From an uncultured Desulfovibrio sp. (lineage in GTDB: Bacteria; Desulfobacterota; Desulfovibrionia; Desulfovibrionales; Desulfovibrionaceae): DNA of 64,000 bases. Below the pieces are notes generated by a model. That model saw only the letters and a program-made list of their open reading frames with translations. It ran no database searches and had not been told where the DNA came from. The translations under genes were made by a program, and so were the position numbers. Below, in pieces: positions 1 through 9,568 of the stretch (position 1 is the stretch's first letter; each line of letters starts with the position of its first letter). Where the stretch lies: NCBI RefSeq assembly GCF_910584445.1, contig NZ_CAJUBO010000005.1, forward strand, positions 50,602 to 114,601, given 5' to 3'.

Positions 1-1229
1 GTGGAGCTGAAGGCGATGAAGTAGCTGTCCGCGCAGAACGAGGGCTGCTCGTCGCTGCCCGGGCCGAAGGTGATCTGCCGTTCCATGCCGGTGACAAGGT
101 CCTGCACGAAGATGCGCTGGCCGTATTCCGTCATCCGGCTGTAGACCACCAGGGTGCCGTCCGGCGAAAGATTGGCCTCGGTATTGTAGGTGCCGTTCTT
201 GCTCACGCGCGTGACGCTGCCGCTGCCCAGATCCTTGAGGAAGATCTGCGGGCCGCCAAGCCGCGACGAGGTGAACGCCATACGCGTGCCGGTCTTGTCA
301 AAGGTGGGCGACACGTTGATGGAATTGTGCTCCTCAAGGATGCGCTCCTTCTGGAAGACATGGTTGAGGAGATAGATGACCGGATACTTGCCCCGGGAAA
401 GCGCCACGGCCACCTTGTTGTCCGGCATGAAGGCGGGTCCGATGACCACGTTGCCGGGGAAGCGGATGCGCTGCACCTTGCCCGTGCTGCGGTCCCACAC
501 GCCGAGCGCGTGCGACTTGGGATCGATATGGCTGAAGACCACAAAGCGCCCGTCGGGCGACCACGCGGGCGAAAGCGCCTCGCCGGGCATATTGGTGATG
601 CGCCGCAGGTCGCGGCCGGTGGGCTTGACCAGCCAGACATTGGCGTTCATCTTGCCGCTTTTCTTCACAAAAGCCAGGGTGGAGCGGAAAAAGTCGCCGT
701 TGCCGGTGAGGGCTTCCAGCAGGTCCGCGCAGAAGCGGTCGGCCACTTCGGGCAGGTCCTTGCTGTTGACCTTGGTGTACTCCTTGCCGAAGAGGCGCCC
801 GCCGGTATTGGTTTCAAAAGCGCGGATCTGGACGGGCCTGGTGCCGCTGTCGCCGCTGGGCCAGTAGGTCGTGACCACGATATCCGACCCGGCAAGCTGG
901 AACCGCTTGAAATCGAGCGACGGAGGCTCCCAGCCCTTGAGCACGATGCCGCCCAGCACCGCCCTCGGCTCGGTCAGCCGGACGAAGGGCAGAAAGCTCA
1001 GGTTCTGCTCCACCAGTTTCTGGAGTTCGGACCCCATGCCCGTGGCCTGACGCTCCGGACCCGTGAGCGGGGCGGCCAGGGCCAGATTGACGAGGTTCTG
1101 GCCCGGATTCATGATGTCCACGCGCATGGCGGCCCTGGCCTCGCCGGGGCGCAGACCCGGCAGAAACGCGGCCAGCAGGGCAAACGCCGTGAACGCCGTC
1201 ACAGCCAGAAGAAGAGAAAGTTTTTTCAT
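1..1229 (-). CDS. tolB: TolB, Tol-Pal periplasmic beta-propeller protein (3' end cut by window)
   Basis: Periplasmic component of the Tol-Pal system, which links inner and outer membrane during cell constriction; in the family TolB binds Pal. About 409 codons are visible and the gene runs off the left edge. It starts MKKLSLLLAV followed by a hydrophobic stretch ending near LRPGEARA, a classical Sec signal peptide. The N-terminal half is the TolB N domain and the rest carries WD40-like propeller repeats such as LSPAWSPDGRFVVFS and NVSPTFDKTGTRMAFTS. It is last in a leftward cluster tolQ-tolR-tolA-double TonB-tolB, 60 nt after the preceding gene. No Pal gene is visible; it would be expected further left. 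Confidence 0.93.
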   Translation of the reverse strand, partial: MKKLSLLLAVTAFTAFALLAAFLPGLRPGEARAAMRVDIMNPGQNLVNLALAAPLTGPERQATGMGSELQKLVEQNLSFLPFVRLTEPRAVLGGIVLKGWEPPSLDFKRFQLAGSDIVVTTYWPSGDSGTRPVQIRAFETNTGGRLFGKEYTKVNSKDLPEVADRFCADLLEALTGNGDFFRSTLAFVKKSGKMNANVWLVKPTGRDLRRITNMPGEALSPAWSPDGRFVVFSHIDPKSHALGVWDRSTGKVQRIRFPGNVVIGPAFMPDNKVAVALSRGKYPVIYLLNHVFQKERILEEHNSINVSPTFDKTGTRMAFTSSRLGGPQIFLKDLGSGSVTRVSKNGTYNTEANLSPDGTLVVYSRMTEYGQRIFVQDLVTGMERQITFGPGSDEQPSFCADSYFIAFSS

Positions 1230-1289
1230 GGCACGCTCTTCCGTTGCAACTTCCGGCGGGGGATGCCGCGCGTTCCCGCGCGGCGCCCG

Positions 1290-2192
1290 TCACTGCCGGG
1301 TAAGGGTAAAGGTGAGATCCAGCGTGTCGCCCAGCCCGGCGGGCGGCGGCGGCACCGAGCCAGCACGGCGTATGCCCTGGAGCACATACTTGTCAAGAAG
1401 GGCATCGCCGCTGCCCTTGAGCAGCGTGGCGTCAAGGATCTTTCCCGCCGCGTCGTACCGCACCTGCGCCGTGGCGTGGTAGGTCCCGGGCCTGGTTTTG
1501 GCGGGGATGTACATGGCGTTGCGCAGCTTCCAGACGACCTTGCCGATGTATTTCTGGAAGCGGGCGTCATACTTGTCCTGCGCCTTGAAGCCCGCGCCGG
1601 ACGCCGCCGCCCGGGGGGCGGGTTCCGGCGCCCTGGCGGCGCCTCCGGTGGCGGTCTCCGCGGCAAGCGCCGCGGCGCGCGTCTGGGCATCGGGGGCGGG
1701 CGCCTGCGCCGCAGCGGGGGCGGCCGCCGCGGGCGTGGCGGGGACCTGCGCCGTCTGGCGCGCCGCGCTCTTGCCCCTGGGCTGCCCGGTCCAGAAGGAG
1801 AAATAGACCTCCAGCGGCATGCCGTAGGGCGGCGTGCCGAAGGGCGCGGCCTCGCGCACGGCGGCGCAGGCGGAGGAATCCAGGGCGGGCAGCCCGGAGG
1901 GCCTGACGGCCTTGCACTCCGAAACGCGGCCTTCGCCGTCCAGGGAGATCCTGAGCCGCACCTGGCGTTCATCGCGGGTGGTGGGCGGCGTCCAGACCGT
2001 GAGTACCTTCTCCATCACATGGCCGGAATAGCCTTCGTTCTGGCTGGCCGCGGCCATGCTCGCGGCCCGCGCCCGACCGGCCGGGACCGCGACCAGCGCC
2101 GCGCACAGGCAGAGGGCGGCGGTGCCCAGCGCCCGGCACCTGCTGCGGGACTGTTCCTGAGAGGGGTGACTGGCTCGAAATCCTGCGGGCAT
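1290..2192 (-). CDS. Periplasmic protein with two TonB C-terminal-like domains
   Basis: A 300-residue protein of unestablished function. The N-terminus has a basic stretch and a hydrophobic segment around residues 23-45 ending in GRARA, most likely a signal peptide. Two TonB_C-like modules follow. The first is around residues 60-135 (EKVLTVWTPP... RISLDGEGRVSECKAVRPSG). The second is around residues 205-300 (YDARFQKYIGKVVWKLRNAM... VRYDAAGKILDATLLKGSG... PPPP). An Ala/Pro linker joins them. It lies between tolA and tolB in the Tol cluster, so a role as a periplasmic Tol accessory is inferred. It lacks the long proline-rich rod of a canonical TonB. The 255 nt before it hold one palindrome. Confidence 0.75.
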   Translation of the reverse strand: MPAGFRASHPSQEQSRSRCRALGTAALCLCAALVAVPAGRARAASMAAASQNEGYSGHVMEKVLTVWTPPTTRDERQVRLRISLDGEGRVSECKAVRPSGLPALDSSACAAVREAAPFGTPPYGMPLEVYFSFWTGQPRGKSAARQTAQVPATPAAAAPAAAQAPAPDAQTRAAALAAETATGGAARAPEPAPRAAASGAGFKAQDKYDARFQKYIGKVVWKLRNAMYIPAKTRPGTYHATAQVRYDAAGKILDATLLKGSGDALLDKYVLQGIRRAGSVPPPPAGLGDTLDLTFTLTRQ

Positions 2193-2296
2193 GATTCTCC
2201 TCCCTCGTGGCTAAAGCATTTTGCCGATGAAGATCTCTGCACGACAGATATCCCCATCAGGTTTCGCTGGCTGTATTTCCCCGCAGAGCGGGACAA

Positions 2297-2323
2297 GCGG
2301 CGGAAAAGCGTGGTTTTCCGCCG
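2297..2323. repeat. Palindrome in the tolA-to-TonB-C intergenic region
   Basis: A GGCGGAAAA arm and its complement TTTTCCGCC enclose GCGTGG. It lies in the 255-nt gap between the leftward tolA and the double TonB-C gene. There is no T-tract, so it may be an mRNA hairpin rather than a terminator. The core AAAAGCGTGGTTTT recurs in the palindromic element at 12279-12387. Confidence 0.4.
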
Positions 2324-2447
2324 TATCGCGGCGCGGGCGGCCACGCCGCCGCAAGCCCCCTGCGGGTCCTGGAATTTCCGCGTTTGCGGGCAGTCACTCG
2401 CACTGCGCGCGAAGCTGCGGCTCCGCCGGCCTCACGGGCAAAAGCCC

Positions 2448-3413
2448 CTACCGGCGCCCCATGAGTTCGTCAAAGGTGAAGACCAGGTCAAGGTCCATAT
2501 ATTCCGGCGACGGCGGCGGGGGGAACTCCCCGGCCTGGCCCGTGCGGATGATGGCGTTGACCGCCGAGGCATCGTACTGGGCGTTGCCCGAACTCTGGCT
2601 GATGACCGCCTGGAGCACCTGGCCCTGCATGTCCACCTTCACCCGGACCGCGCAGGCCAGATTGAGCCGCCCGGCGGAGGCAAAGCCCCAGTTGGGCCGC
2701 ACGGCGAGCATGACCTGGCCCATATAGACATCGCCGAGTCCGCCGCCACCGGGACCGTCCCCCTCGCCCCCGCCGCCGCCGCGATTGCCGCCGGCGCGGC
2801 GCTGCGCCTGGGCAAGCGCCTGCTCGATGGCGTTGCCCCTGTCGCCCGACTGGGCACGCGAGCTTGCCTTGCGCGCCTGCTGGAGCGCCGCGGCCACGGG
2901 GTCGGTTTTTTTGGGCGCGGGCTTTTCCTGCTTTTTGGGCGCTTCCTGCTTTTTGGGTTCTTCCTTTTTCGGCTCCGGCCTGGGCTTTGCCTCTTCCTTT
3001 TTGGGTTCGGGCTTTTTCTGCTCCTCGCGGGGTTTGGGCTTGTCCTCCGGCTTGGGTTCCGTCTTGGGTTCCGTCTTGCGCGGGATGGGCACGGCGTCGG
3101 GTTTTTTCGGCGCGGGCGCGGTCTCCCTGGGGGGCGCGGGCACAGGTTCCGGCGGTTTCGCCTCCTCGCGCGCGGGCGCGGCGATCTCGCTTTGCGGCGC
3201 CGGCGGCGTGGGGGCAAGCGGCCCGTCGCCCGGCTCGCCCATATGCCCGAGGATGGGCGACGGCGTGCGATTGCCACCGGGGGCGCCCTCCACGAGGCTG
3301 ATCATGACCGGCCGCTGGTCAAGCCTGAGCGGCGGATGCGCGGGCCAGAACCAGATGAGAAGAAAGAGCGCCGCGTGCAGGCAGAGCGAAATGATATACG
3401 AGGCGAGCCGCAT
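2448..3413 (-). CDS. tolA: TolA/TonB-family energy transducer
   Basis: Inner-membrane-anchored linker of the Tol-Pal system, 321 residues. The order is typical: one N-terminal transmembrane helix (YIISLCLHAALFLLIWFW), a long Pro/Lys/Glu-rich rod at about residues 60-180 with KPEDKPKPREEQKKPEP-type repeats, a Gly-rich hinge (GGNRGGGGGEGDGPGGGG), and a C-terminal TonB/TolA domain (YMGQVMLAVRPNWGFAS... VRVKVDMQGQVLQAVISQSSGN). The start lies 6 nt after the tolR stop, so translation is probably coupled. It is called TolA from its place between tolR and tolB, although the C-terminal domain is TonB-type as is common outside the gammaproteobacteria. Confidence 0.88.
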   Translation of the reverse strand: MRLASYIISLCLHAALFLLIWFWPAHPPLRLDQRPVMISLVEGAPGGNRTPSPILGHMGEPGDGPLAPTPPAPQSEIAAPAREEAKPPEPVPAPPRETAPAPKKPDAVPIPRKTEPKTEPKPEDKPKPREEQKKPEPKKEEAKPRPEPKKEEPKKQEAPKKQEKPAPKKTDPVAAALQQARKASSRAQSGDRGNAIEQALAQAQRRAGGNRGGGGGEGDGPGGGGLGDVYMGQVMLAVRPNWGFASAGRLNLACAVRVKVDMQGQVLQAVISQSSGNAQYDASAVNAIIRTGQAGEFPPPPSPEYMDLDLVFTFDELMGRR

Positions 3414-3419
3414 GCGAGC

Positions 3420-3911
3420 CTACTTCTTTGCCGCTCCGGAAGAACGGGGGGCCGCGCCGGAACGCCGGGCCGGGGCCGCGGGGGCGGGCTTGCCGGCGGA
3501 CGCGCCTTCGGGCTGGTCGGCCATGACGCCGAGGTTTTCGATGCCGGCGGCCTTGATCTCGCCCATGACCTCCACCACCAGGCCATAGGGCACTTCCCTG
3601 TCGGCCTGGAGGAAGAGGGTCCGGTTCTTGTCCTTGACCAGCCGTTCAAGATAGCCGCCCAGTTCGGCCATGTCCTCCACCGGATACTCGTCAAGGAAGA
3701 TCTTGCCGTCCCGGCGGATGGTGAGGATCATGTGATCCACCTCGCTGGGCAGGGTCTCCACCTGCCGGGTCTGCGGCAGGTCGACCTCCAGCCCCTGGGT
3801 CATCATGGGCGTGGCGACCATGAAGATGATCAGCAGGACGAGCATCACGTCCACAAAGGGCGTGACGTTGATCTCCGAAACGAACTTGCCGCCGCCGAGG
3901 TTCGCGCCCAT
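3420..3911 (-). CDS. tolR: TolR/ExbD family proton-channel subunit
   Basis: A 163-residue biopolymer-transport protein that pairs with TolQ to convert proton motive force into movement of TolA. It has a short cytoplasmic N-terminus (GGKFVSEINVTPFVDVMLVLLIIFMV) containing the family motif INVTPFVDVMLVLL; the Asp in the membrane helix is the expected proton-carrying residue. The rest is the periplasmic domain with the LPQ.RQVETLPSE segment. The C-terminus is Ala/Pro-rich. Its ATG lies 1 nt from the tolQ stop. Confidence 0.93.
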   Translation of the reverse strand: MGANLGGGKFVSEINVTPFVDVMLVLLIIFMVATPMMTQGLEVDLPQTRQVETLPSEVDHMILTIRRDGKIFLDEYPVEDMAELGGYLERLVKDKNRTLFLQADREVPYGLVVEVMGEIKAAGIENLGVMADQPEGASAGKPAPAAPARRSGAAPRSSGAAKK

Positions 3912-3912
3912 C

Positions 3913-4608
<696 letters not shown>

Positions 4609-4930
4609 TGACGACTCCGCTGTGAAGATCGAGCCGCGCCGGACATGCCGCGCCGGCCCTCCGTGCGGAGGATGAACCGGATGCCGCACTTTTTCAAGAA
4701 ATTTTTTAGATTGGCGCGCGAAACGCGGCATTCTCCCGCCCGGGCCGCAAAGCGGGGCGCCCCGCCCGCGCCATTCATGAATGCGGTGGCAGAAAAAAAG
4801 GAGGCGCGGCGTTTTTTAACCCGTCCTTAACCTGCCTTCCTGTAGGTTCTCCACAACCAGTGCGGCCCGGCCGCAGGGGGAGGGGCAACCAGCCGCCGGC
4901 GGAGACCGGCGCACATTCCAGGGAGGAAGC
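4609..4930. other. Divergent intergenic region between tolQ and flagellin
   Basis: 322 bp with no gene. It must hold the promoters of both divergent transcripts. On the + strand there is a T-rich stretch near 4812-4830 and a strong GGGAGGAAGC ribosome site just before 4931. No convincing sigma-28 or sigma-54 flagellar promoter was found here, unlike for the flagellin at 21360. Confidence 0.6.
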
Positions 4931-5815
4931 ATGTATATCAACAACAACGGCATGGCCGGCAACGTGGCAAACACCCTGACCTCGCACTACAACAATCTGT
5001 CCACGTCCACACAGCGCCTTTCCTCCGGCCTGCGGGTCAACTCCGCCGCCGATGACGCGGCCGGTCTCGCCATCCGCGAACTCATGCGCTCCGACATCGC
5101 GGCGCTGCAGCAGGGGCAGCGCAACGCCAATGACGCCATTTCCCTCATCCAGACGGCGGACGGCGCCCTGGGCGTCATCGACGAAAAGCTCGTCCGCATG
5201 AAGGAGCTGGCCGAGCAGGCGGCCACCGGCACCTACGACTCCACCCAGCGTTTGATGATCGAGTCCGAATACCAGGCCATGGCCTCGGAGATCACCCGCA
5301 TCGCCAATGCCACGGACTTCAACAACATCAAGCTGCTGGACGGCAGCCTGTCGTCCAGTGTCCATGACGGCAGCGGCATGGACTCCACCGGCAAGCTCAA
5401 GGTCCATTTCGGTTCGGCCAACGACTCGGCGGAAGACTACTACTACATCCAGATCGGCACGAGCACCGCGTCCGCCCTGGGCGTCGGCAACCAGGCGGAT
5501 GCCTCCGCCAAGGCCTACACGGTCTCCACGCAGGCGGCCGCGCAGCAGGCCCTTGAGGGCATCAACGACGCCATCGTGTCCAAGGACAAGATCCGCGCTC
5601 ATCTTGGCGCGCTTCAGAACCGGCTGGAAAACACCATCACCAATCTGACCACGCAGGCGGAAAACCTCCAGTCCGCGGAGTCGCGGATCTCCGATGTCGA
5701 TGTGGCTACGGAAATGACCAATTTCGTCCGCAACCAGATCCTGACGCAGTCCGCCGTTGCCATGCTTTCGCAGGCCAACAGCATGCCGCAGATGGCCCTC
5801 CAGCTCATCCAGTGA
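4931..5815 (+). CDS. fliC: Flagellin (copy 1)
   Basis: A 294-residue flagellin, the filament subunit of the flagellum. It has the conserved D0/D1 N-terminus (TSTQRLSSGLRVNSAADDAAGLAI) and C-terminus (ESRISDVDVATEM... ILTQSAVAMLSQANSMPQMALQLIQ), with a short variable centre near residues 140-190, so the filament would lack large surface domains. The start ATG follows GGGAGGAAGC. Two close paralogues lie at 19376 and 21360 in opposite orientation. A two-component system follows within about 110 nt. Confidence 0.97.
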   Translation: MYINNNGMAGNVANTLTSHYNNLSTSTQRLSSGLRVNSAADDAAGLAIRELMRSDIAALQQGQRNANDAISLIQTADGALGVIDEKLVRMKELAEQAATGTYDSTQRLMIESEYQAMASEITRIANATDFNNIKLLDGSLSSSVHDGSGMDSTGKLKVHFGSANDSAEDYYYIQIGTSTASALGVGNQADASAKAYTVSTQAAAQQALEGINDAIVSKDKIRAHLGALQNRLENTITNLTTQAENLQSAESRISDVDVATEMTNFVRNQILTQSAVAMLSQANSMPQMALQLIQ

Positions 5816-5928
5816 TACGAATGGCCCTTGCCCCGGGCGCCCACGGCCGGGCCGGGGCGCCCCGCGCGGAGGGGGACGCGGACGCTCCCCCGCCCTGTAT
5901 CACGATGCAAAAAACCCTCGGGGAAACC

Positions 5929-6675
5929 ATGCACGCCCACACAGACAACTGCTTTCCGGGTGACGGATCACGGGCTGAGATCCTTGACGCCACGCCTGTG
6001 CTCGAAATATTGCTCATTGAGGACGACCCCGACCTGTCGGCCCTCATCATGGAATATCTGGACATGGAATCCATGCGCTGCGACAACGCCATGACGGGAG
6101 CGGCGGGCCTGGACCTGGCGCTCAACGGCGGCGGCATAGGCTATGACTGCATCATCCTCGACCTGAACCTGCCGTTGCTGGACGGCCTTTCCGTATGCCA
6201 TGAGCTGCGCCACAGGGGCATCATGACGCCCGTCATCATGCTCACGGCGCGCGACAGGCTTGAGGACAAGCTTCAGGGCTTTTCCCACGGCGCCGACGAT
6301 TACCTCTGCAAGCCGTTTGAAATGCAGGAGCTTATCGCGCGGATCAATGTGCTGGCAAACCGGAAGTACAAAAATTCCCTTCTCCAGTGCGACAGCCTCA
6401 TCATGGACGTGGCCGGCAGGTCCGCGACGCGCGGCGGCAAGCGGCTCTCCCTGAGCGCCATTGAATGGAAGCTGCTGCACCTCCTGCTCGCCTCGTCGCC
6501 GCGGCCCGTGAGCAAGCAGAAACTGCTGTTCGAGATCTGGGGAGAATCCCCGCCGGACTCCGACAGCCTGAAGGTCCACATCCACAATCTTCGCAAGGCC
6601 GTCGATCTCCCCGGAGAAACGCCATTGCTGCAGACCGTTCCTGGTCATGGGTATGTCCTGTGCGCGAAACGCTGA
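5929..6675 (+). CDS. OmpR-family response regulator
   Basis: DNA-binding response regulator of 248 residues. The receiver domain has the acidic pair EDD near residue 31, the phospho-acceptor Asp at about 78 (CIILDLNLP), and Lys at about 128 in ADDYLCKPF. The C-terminal winged helix contains LSAIEWKLLHLLL and the DNA-contact region SLKVHIHNLRKAVD, ending GHGYVLCAKR. The ATG at 5929 was preferred because GGGGAA precedes it; ATGs at 5905 and 5812 are possible. It overlaps the kinase gene by 16 nt, so they form a pair. Its target is not evident; proximity to flagellin is only suggestive. Confidence 0.9.
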   Translation: MHAHTDNCFPGDGSRAEILDATPVLEILLIEDDPDLSALIMEYLDMESMRCDNAMTGAAGLDLALNGGGIGYDCIILDLNLPLLDGLSVCHELRHRGIMTPVIMLTARDRLEDKLQGFSHGADDYLCKPFEMQELIARINVLANRKYKNSLLQCDSLIMDVAGRSATRGGKRLSLSAIEWKLLHLLLASSPRPVSKQKLLFEIWGESPPDSDSLKVHIHNLRKAVDLPGETPLLQTVPGHGYVLCAKR

Positions 6676-7955
6676 AACCCCGCGCCAGGATCAGCCTGAC
6701 GCTGTTCATCTCGCTTGCCTGCATCGGCATCGCCCTCCTGCCCGTCCTCATCTACAGCGCCCTGAGCATGGTGTTTTTCAGGACCGGCATCGACAGTCTC
6801 CATGAGGCGCAACTGACCAGCGCCATCGGGGAATACGCCCGGCAGACGGCGGGCGCCACCGCCGGCGCCCCGGTGCCGACCGGGGGCATCAACCGGCTCC
6901 ATGTGACCGCGCGGCGCCAGGAACTGCCCCCCGGCGTGCGCGAGGCGCTCCCGCCGGCGCTGCATGATGAGACGCGCATGTCCGTCATCGCCGACGGCGC
7001 CGGAGAAAACGAAAGCATCTATGTGGTGCTCACCATGCCGCTGCGCGGCACGCGCTATTACGCCTACCAGCGGGTCTCGCGGCAGGAGGGGGAAACGTTC
7101 ATCCGTCCGCAGATCCTTTCCACGATATATCTCCTGCTCGGCACAGGCGGCGTGATCCTTGTCGTGCTCCTCGTCTTCCTTCTGTATGTCATCCGCAGGA
7201 TCAAGCAGCCCACAAAGGCCCTGAGCCAGTGGACGGCAGCGCTGGATGCGGAAAACATCGACGCGCCCCTCCCGGATTTTGTGTACCCCGAGGTCTACGC
7301 CATCGCCGGCGTGATACAGGAAAGCCTGAAACGGCAGTACAGGATCGCGAAACGCGAAGAACTGATATGGCGGTATTGCAGCCATGAATTGCGGACGCCC
7401 ATCAGCGTCATGCGCGTTGGCCTTGACCTCCTGAAAAAGACACTGGGACGCCAGGAAAGGAACACCGAGCAGGAAATACGAATACTTTCCCGACTTCAGC
7501 GATCGACGTACTCCATGTCGCATCTTGTGGGAACGCTGCTCTGGCTCGGGCGGAACGACATCCACCCCCTGCCCAACGAACATATCGAACTCTCGCTTTT
7601 CCTCCACAGCGTCATCAATGATGTCCGCAGGCTCTTTCCGCATGACTGCCAGAAGCTTCGCATCAGGGTGGAGCGCCATGTTTCCCTCATTCCCGGACCG
7701 GCCCTGCGTATCGTGCTGGAAAACATCATCCGCAACGCCTTCCAGCATGCGCTGGGCAATGCCATCTGCATCCTGCAGCGCGGCACGCGCATAACGGTGA
7801 CGAACACCATGGGCAGGGGCGGCGCACTGCGCGGGGACACGGGATTCGGCCTTGGCCTTGAACTGACGGAACGCCTCACGGCGAAACTGGGCTGGAGGTT
7901 CGGCATCACCCACGCCCGGGGCTATACGAGGGCGACGCTGGTCCTGCCGTCGTAG
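6660..7955 (+). CDS. Sensor histidine kinase
   Basis: Membrane sensor kinase of about 431 residues, partner of the preceding regulator. The GTG at 6660 (VRETLKPRARIS) overlaps the regulator's end and gives a sensible protein. Two transmembrane helices (about residues 12-37 and 153-180) flank a small periplasmic sensor domain of roughly 115 residues. The H-box is YCSHELRTPISVMRVG with His at about 242. The N-box is VLENIIRNAFQHAL and the G-box GDTGFGLGLELTERL. The ATPase domain is compact. The periplasmic domain matches no ligand-binding family I recognise. Confidence 0.87.
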   Translation: MRETLKPRARISLTLFISLACIGIALLPVLIYSALSMVFFRTGIDSLHEAQLTSAIGEYARQTAGATAGAPVPTGGINRLHVTARRQELPPGVREALPPALHDETRMSVIADGAGENESIYVVLTMPLRGTRYYAYQRVSRQEGETFIRPQILSTIYLLLGTGGVILVVLLVFLLYVIRRIKQPTKALSQWTAALDAENIDAPLPDFVYPEVYAIAGVIQESLKRQYRIAKREELIWRYCSHELRTPISVMRVGLDLLKKTLGRQERNTEQEIRILSRLQRSTYSMSHLVGTLLWLGRNDIHPLPNEHIELSLFLHSVINDVRRLFPHDCQKLRIRVERHVSLIPGPALRIVLENIIRNAFQHALGNAICILQRGTRITVTNTMGRGGALRGDTGFGLGLELTERLTAKLGWRFGITHARGYTRATLVLPS

Positions 7956-8060
7956 CGCGGTTTGGCAGGGATATCTTCCATCAAAAGATGTCCAGGGTTT
8001 CGCCCGGCTTCCGGGGGCGGGCGACGGAAGCTGTTCTTGCCAAGGGGTGACGTCGTGTAT

Positions 8061-9518
8061 ATGCTGGCCGCCATGCACAAGGTCACCGTTTTCCGGGCGC
8101 CGCTCGCGGCCTGCGCCGGGTGCCGGTCCATGGCGCGCCTCATGGGCGTCGTCTGTCTTCTTGCCGCGCTGCTGCTGCCGCCGGAGGGTTTCGCCGCCGC
8201 GCGCGGCAGCGCCCCTGCCCCCATCTTTACCGGGGGCCGCACCCTGAAGTCGGGGGGCGACGCCGCTCCCGCGGGCGCGCTGGACATGGCCGCCGCCGTG
8301 GCCCGCGCGCTGGAGCGCAACCCCTCGCTCGGCGCCCAGGAAGCGCAGAGCCGCGCCTCGGAAGAAGGCCGCAAGTCCGCGCGGGGCGCGTTCGGTCCCA
8401 AGCTCGGCATGAGCTATTCCGCCGTAAAGCAGGAACGAAAGTCCTCCCCGCGCAGCGTGCGGCCGCCGGAACTGGGGACCTATTCCTGGGGGGTGGAGAT
8501 CTCGCAGCCGGTCTTCCAGGGCTTCCGGCTGCTCAACAGCTACCAGAAAGCCGCGCTTCAGGCCGAAAGCGACAAGGCGGCCCTGCGTCGGGCCGAGCTT
8601 GCCATGACCGAGCAGGTGCAGACCGAGTTCCTCGCCTATCTGCGCGCCGAGGAAAATGTCCGCAGTGAGCGCGATTCCCTGGCGCGCCTGCGCGACCAGC
8701 TGCGCATCACCAAGGCCTTTTATGAAGTGGGCCTGCGCCCGCGCCTGGATGTGCTCCAGGCGGAAGTGAACGTGAGCGAGGCCGAGAACATCCTCATCCA
8801 GGCCGAGAACACGCGCGACACGGCCCAGGCGCGGCTCAACACTCTGCTCGGCTTCACGGCCACGGCGCCCGCGCGCTATGTGGGGCGCCTCGGCCATGTG
8901 CCGTTCCGCCGCTCGCTGGAGCAATGCCTGGAGGCCGCCTACCGGCAGCGCCCCGACCTCCTCATGGCGGCCAGGGCCGTGGAGATGGCCGCCAGGGACC
9001 GCCGCATGGTCCAGAGCGACTATTACCCCCAGATCGAGGCCTACTATAATATCAACCAGACCGGGAACACCCCGGATCTCCAGATGCGCGGCGACGAAGG
9101 CTCCCGCTCCGCCACCTGGGAGGTCGGCGCGCGCGCCGTGTGGAACGTCTTTCAGTGGGGCGTCACCTATTATGCCGACCAGCAGGCGGGCTGGGTCGTG
9201 ACGCGGCTGCGTCACGAGGAGGAGGACCTCAAGCTCACTGTGGGCTACGACATCAAGTCCAAGCTCCTGGCCGTGCATGAGGCCGAGAAGCGCATCGCCG
9301 TGGCGGAAAAGGGCGTGGCCCAGGCGCGGGAAGCCTACGACGCGGCGCTTGCCCGCTATCAGGAACAGGTGGGGACCAACTTCGACGTGCTCGACGCCTC
9401 GGCCAATCTCACCCGCGCCCAGGCTTCGCTCACCGGAGCCAGGGCGGACTATCTCACGGCGCTCGCCCAGATCTATGTTGCCATGGGCGAATACCATCCC
9501 GACCTCGGGCGCCGCTAG
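8061..9518 (+). CDS. TolC-family outer membrane channel protein
   Basis: A 485-residue outer membrane efflux protein. The ATG at 8061 follows AAGGGGTGA. The N-terminus carries a hydrophobic signal (MARLMGVVCLLAALLLPPEGFAAA) that ends near residue 45. The two OEP repeats are visible as long Ala/Glu-rich helices: YQKAALQAESDKAALRRAEL and LRPRLDVLQAEVNVSEAENI in the first half, then AEKRIAVAEKGVAQAREAYD and VLDASANLTRAQASLTGARA in the second. In the family it forms the trimeric exit duct for type I secretion or tripartite pumps. No inner-membrane pump or adaptor gene lies beside it. Confidence 0.9.
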   Translation: MLAAMHKVTVFRAPLAACAGCRSMARLMGVVCLLAALLLPPEGFAAARGSAPAPIFTGGRTLKSGGDAAPAGALDMAAAVARALERNPSLGAQEAQSRASEEGRKSARGAFGPKLGMSYSAVKQERKSSPRSVRPPELGTYSWGVEISQPVFQGFRLLNSYQKAALQAESDKAALRRAELAMTEQVQTEFLAYLRAEENVRSERDSLARLRDQLRITKAFYEVGLRPRLDVLQAEVNVSEAENILIQAENTRDTAQARLNTLLGFTATAPARYVGRLGHVPFRRSLEQCLEAAYRQRPDLLMAARAVEMAARDRRMVQSDYYPQIEAYYNINQTGNTPDLQMRGDEGSRSATWEVGARAVWNVFQWGVTYYADQQAGWVVTRLRHEEEDLKLTVGYDIKSKLLAVHEAEKRIAVAEKGVAQAREAYDAALARYQEQVGTNFDVLDASANLTRAQASLTGARADYLTALAQIYVAMGEYHPDLGRR

Positions 9519-9568
9519 CCCCAACGCCCACGACGCCGGCGCCGCCGGCGGACAGACAAAGGAAAGCC

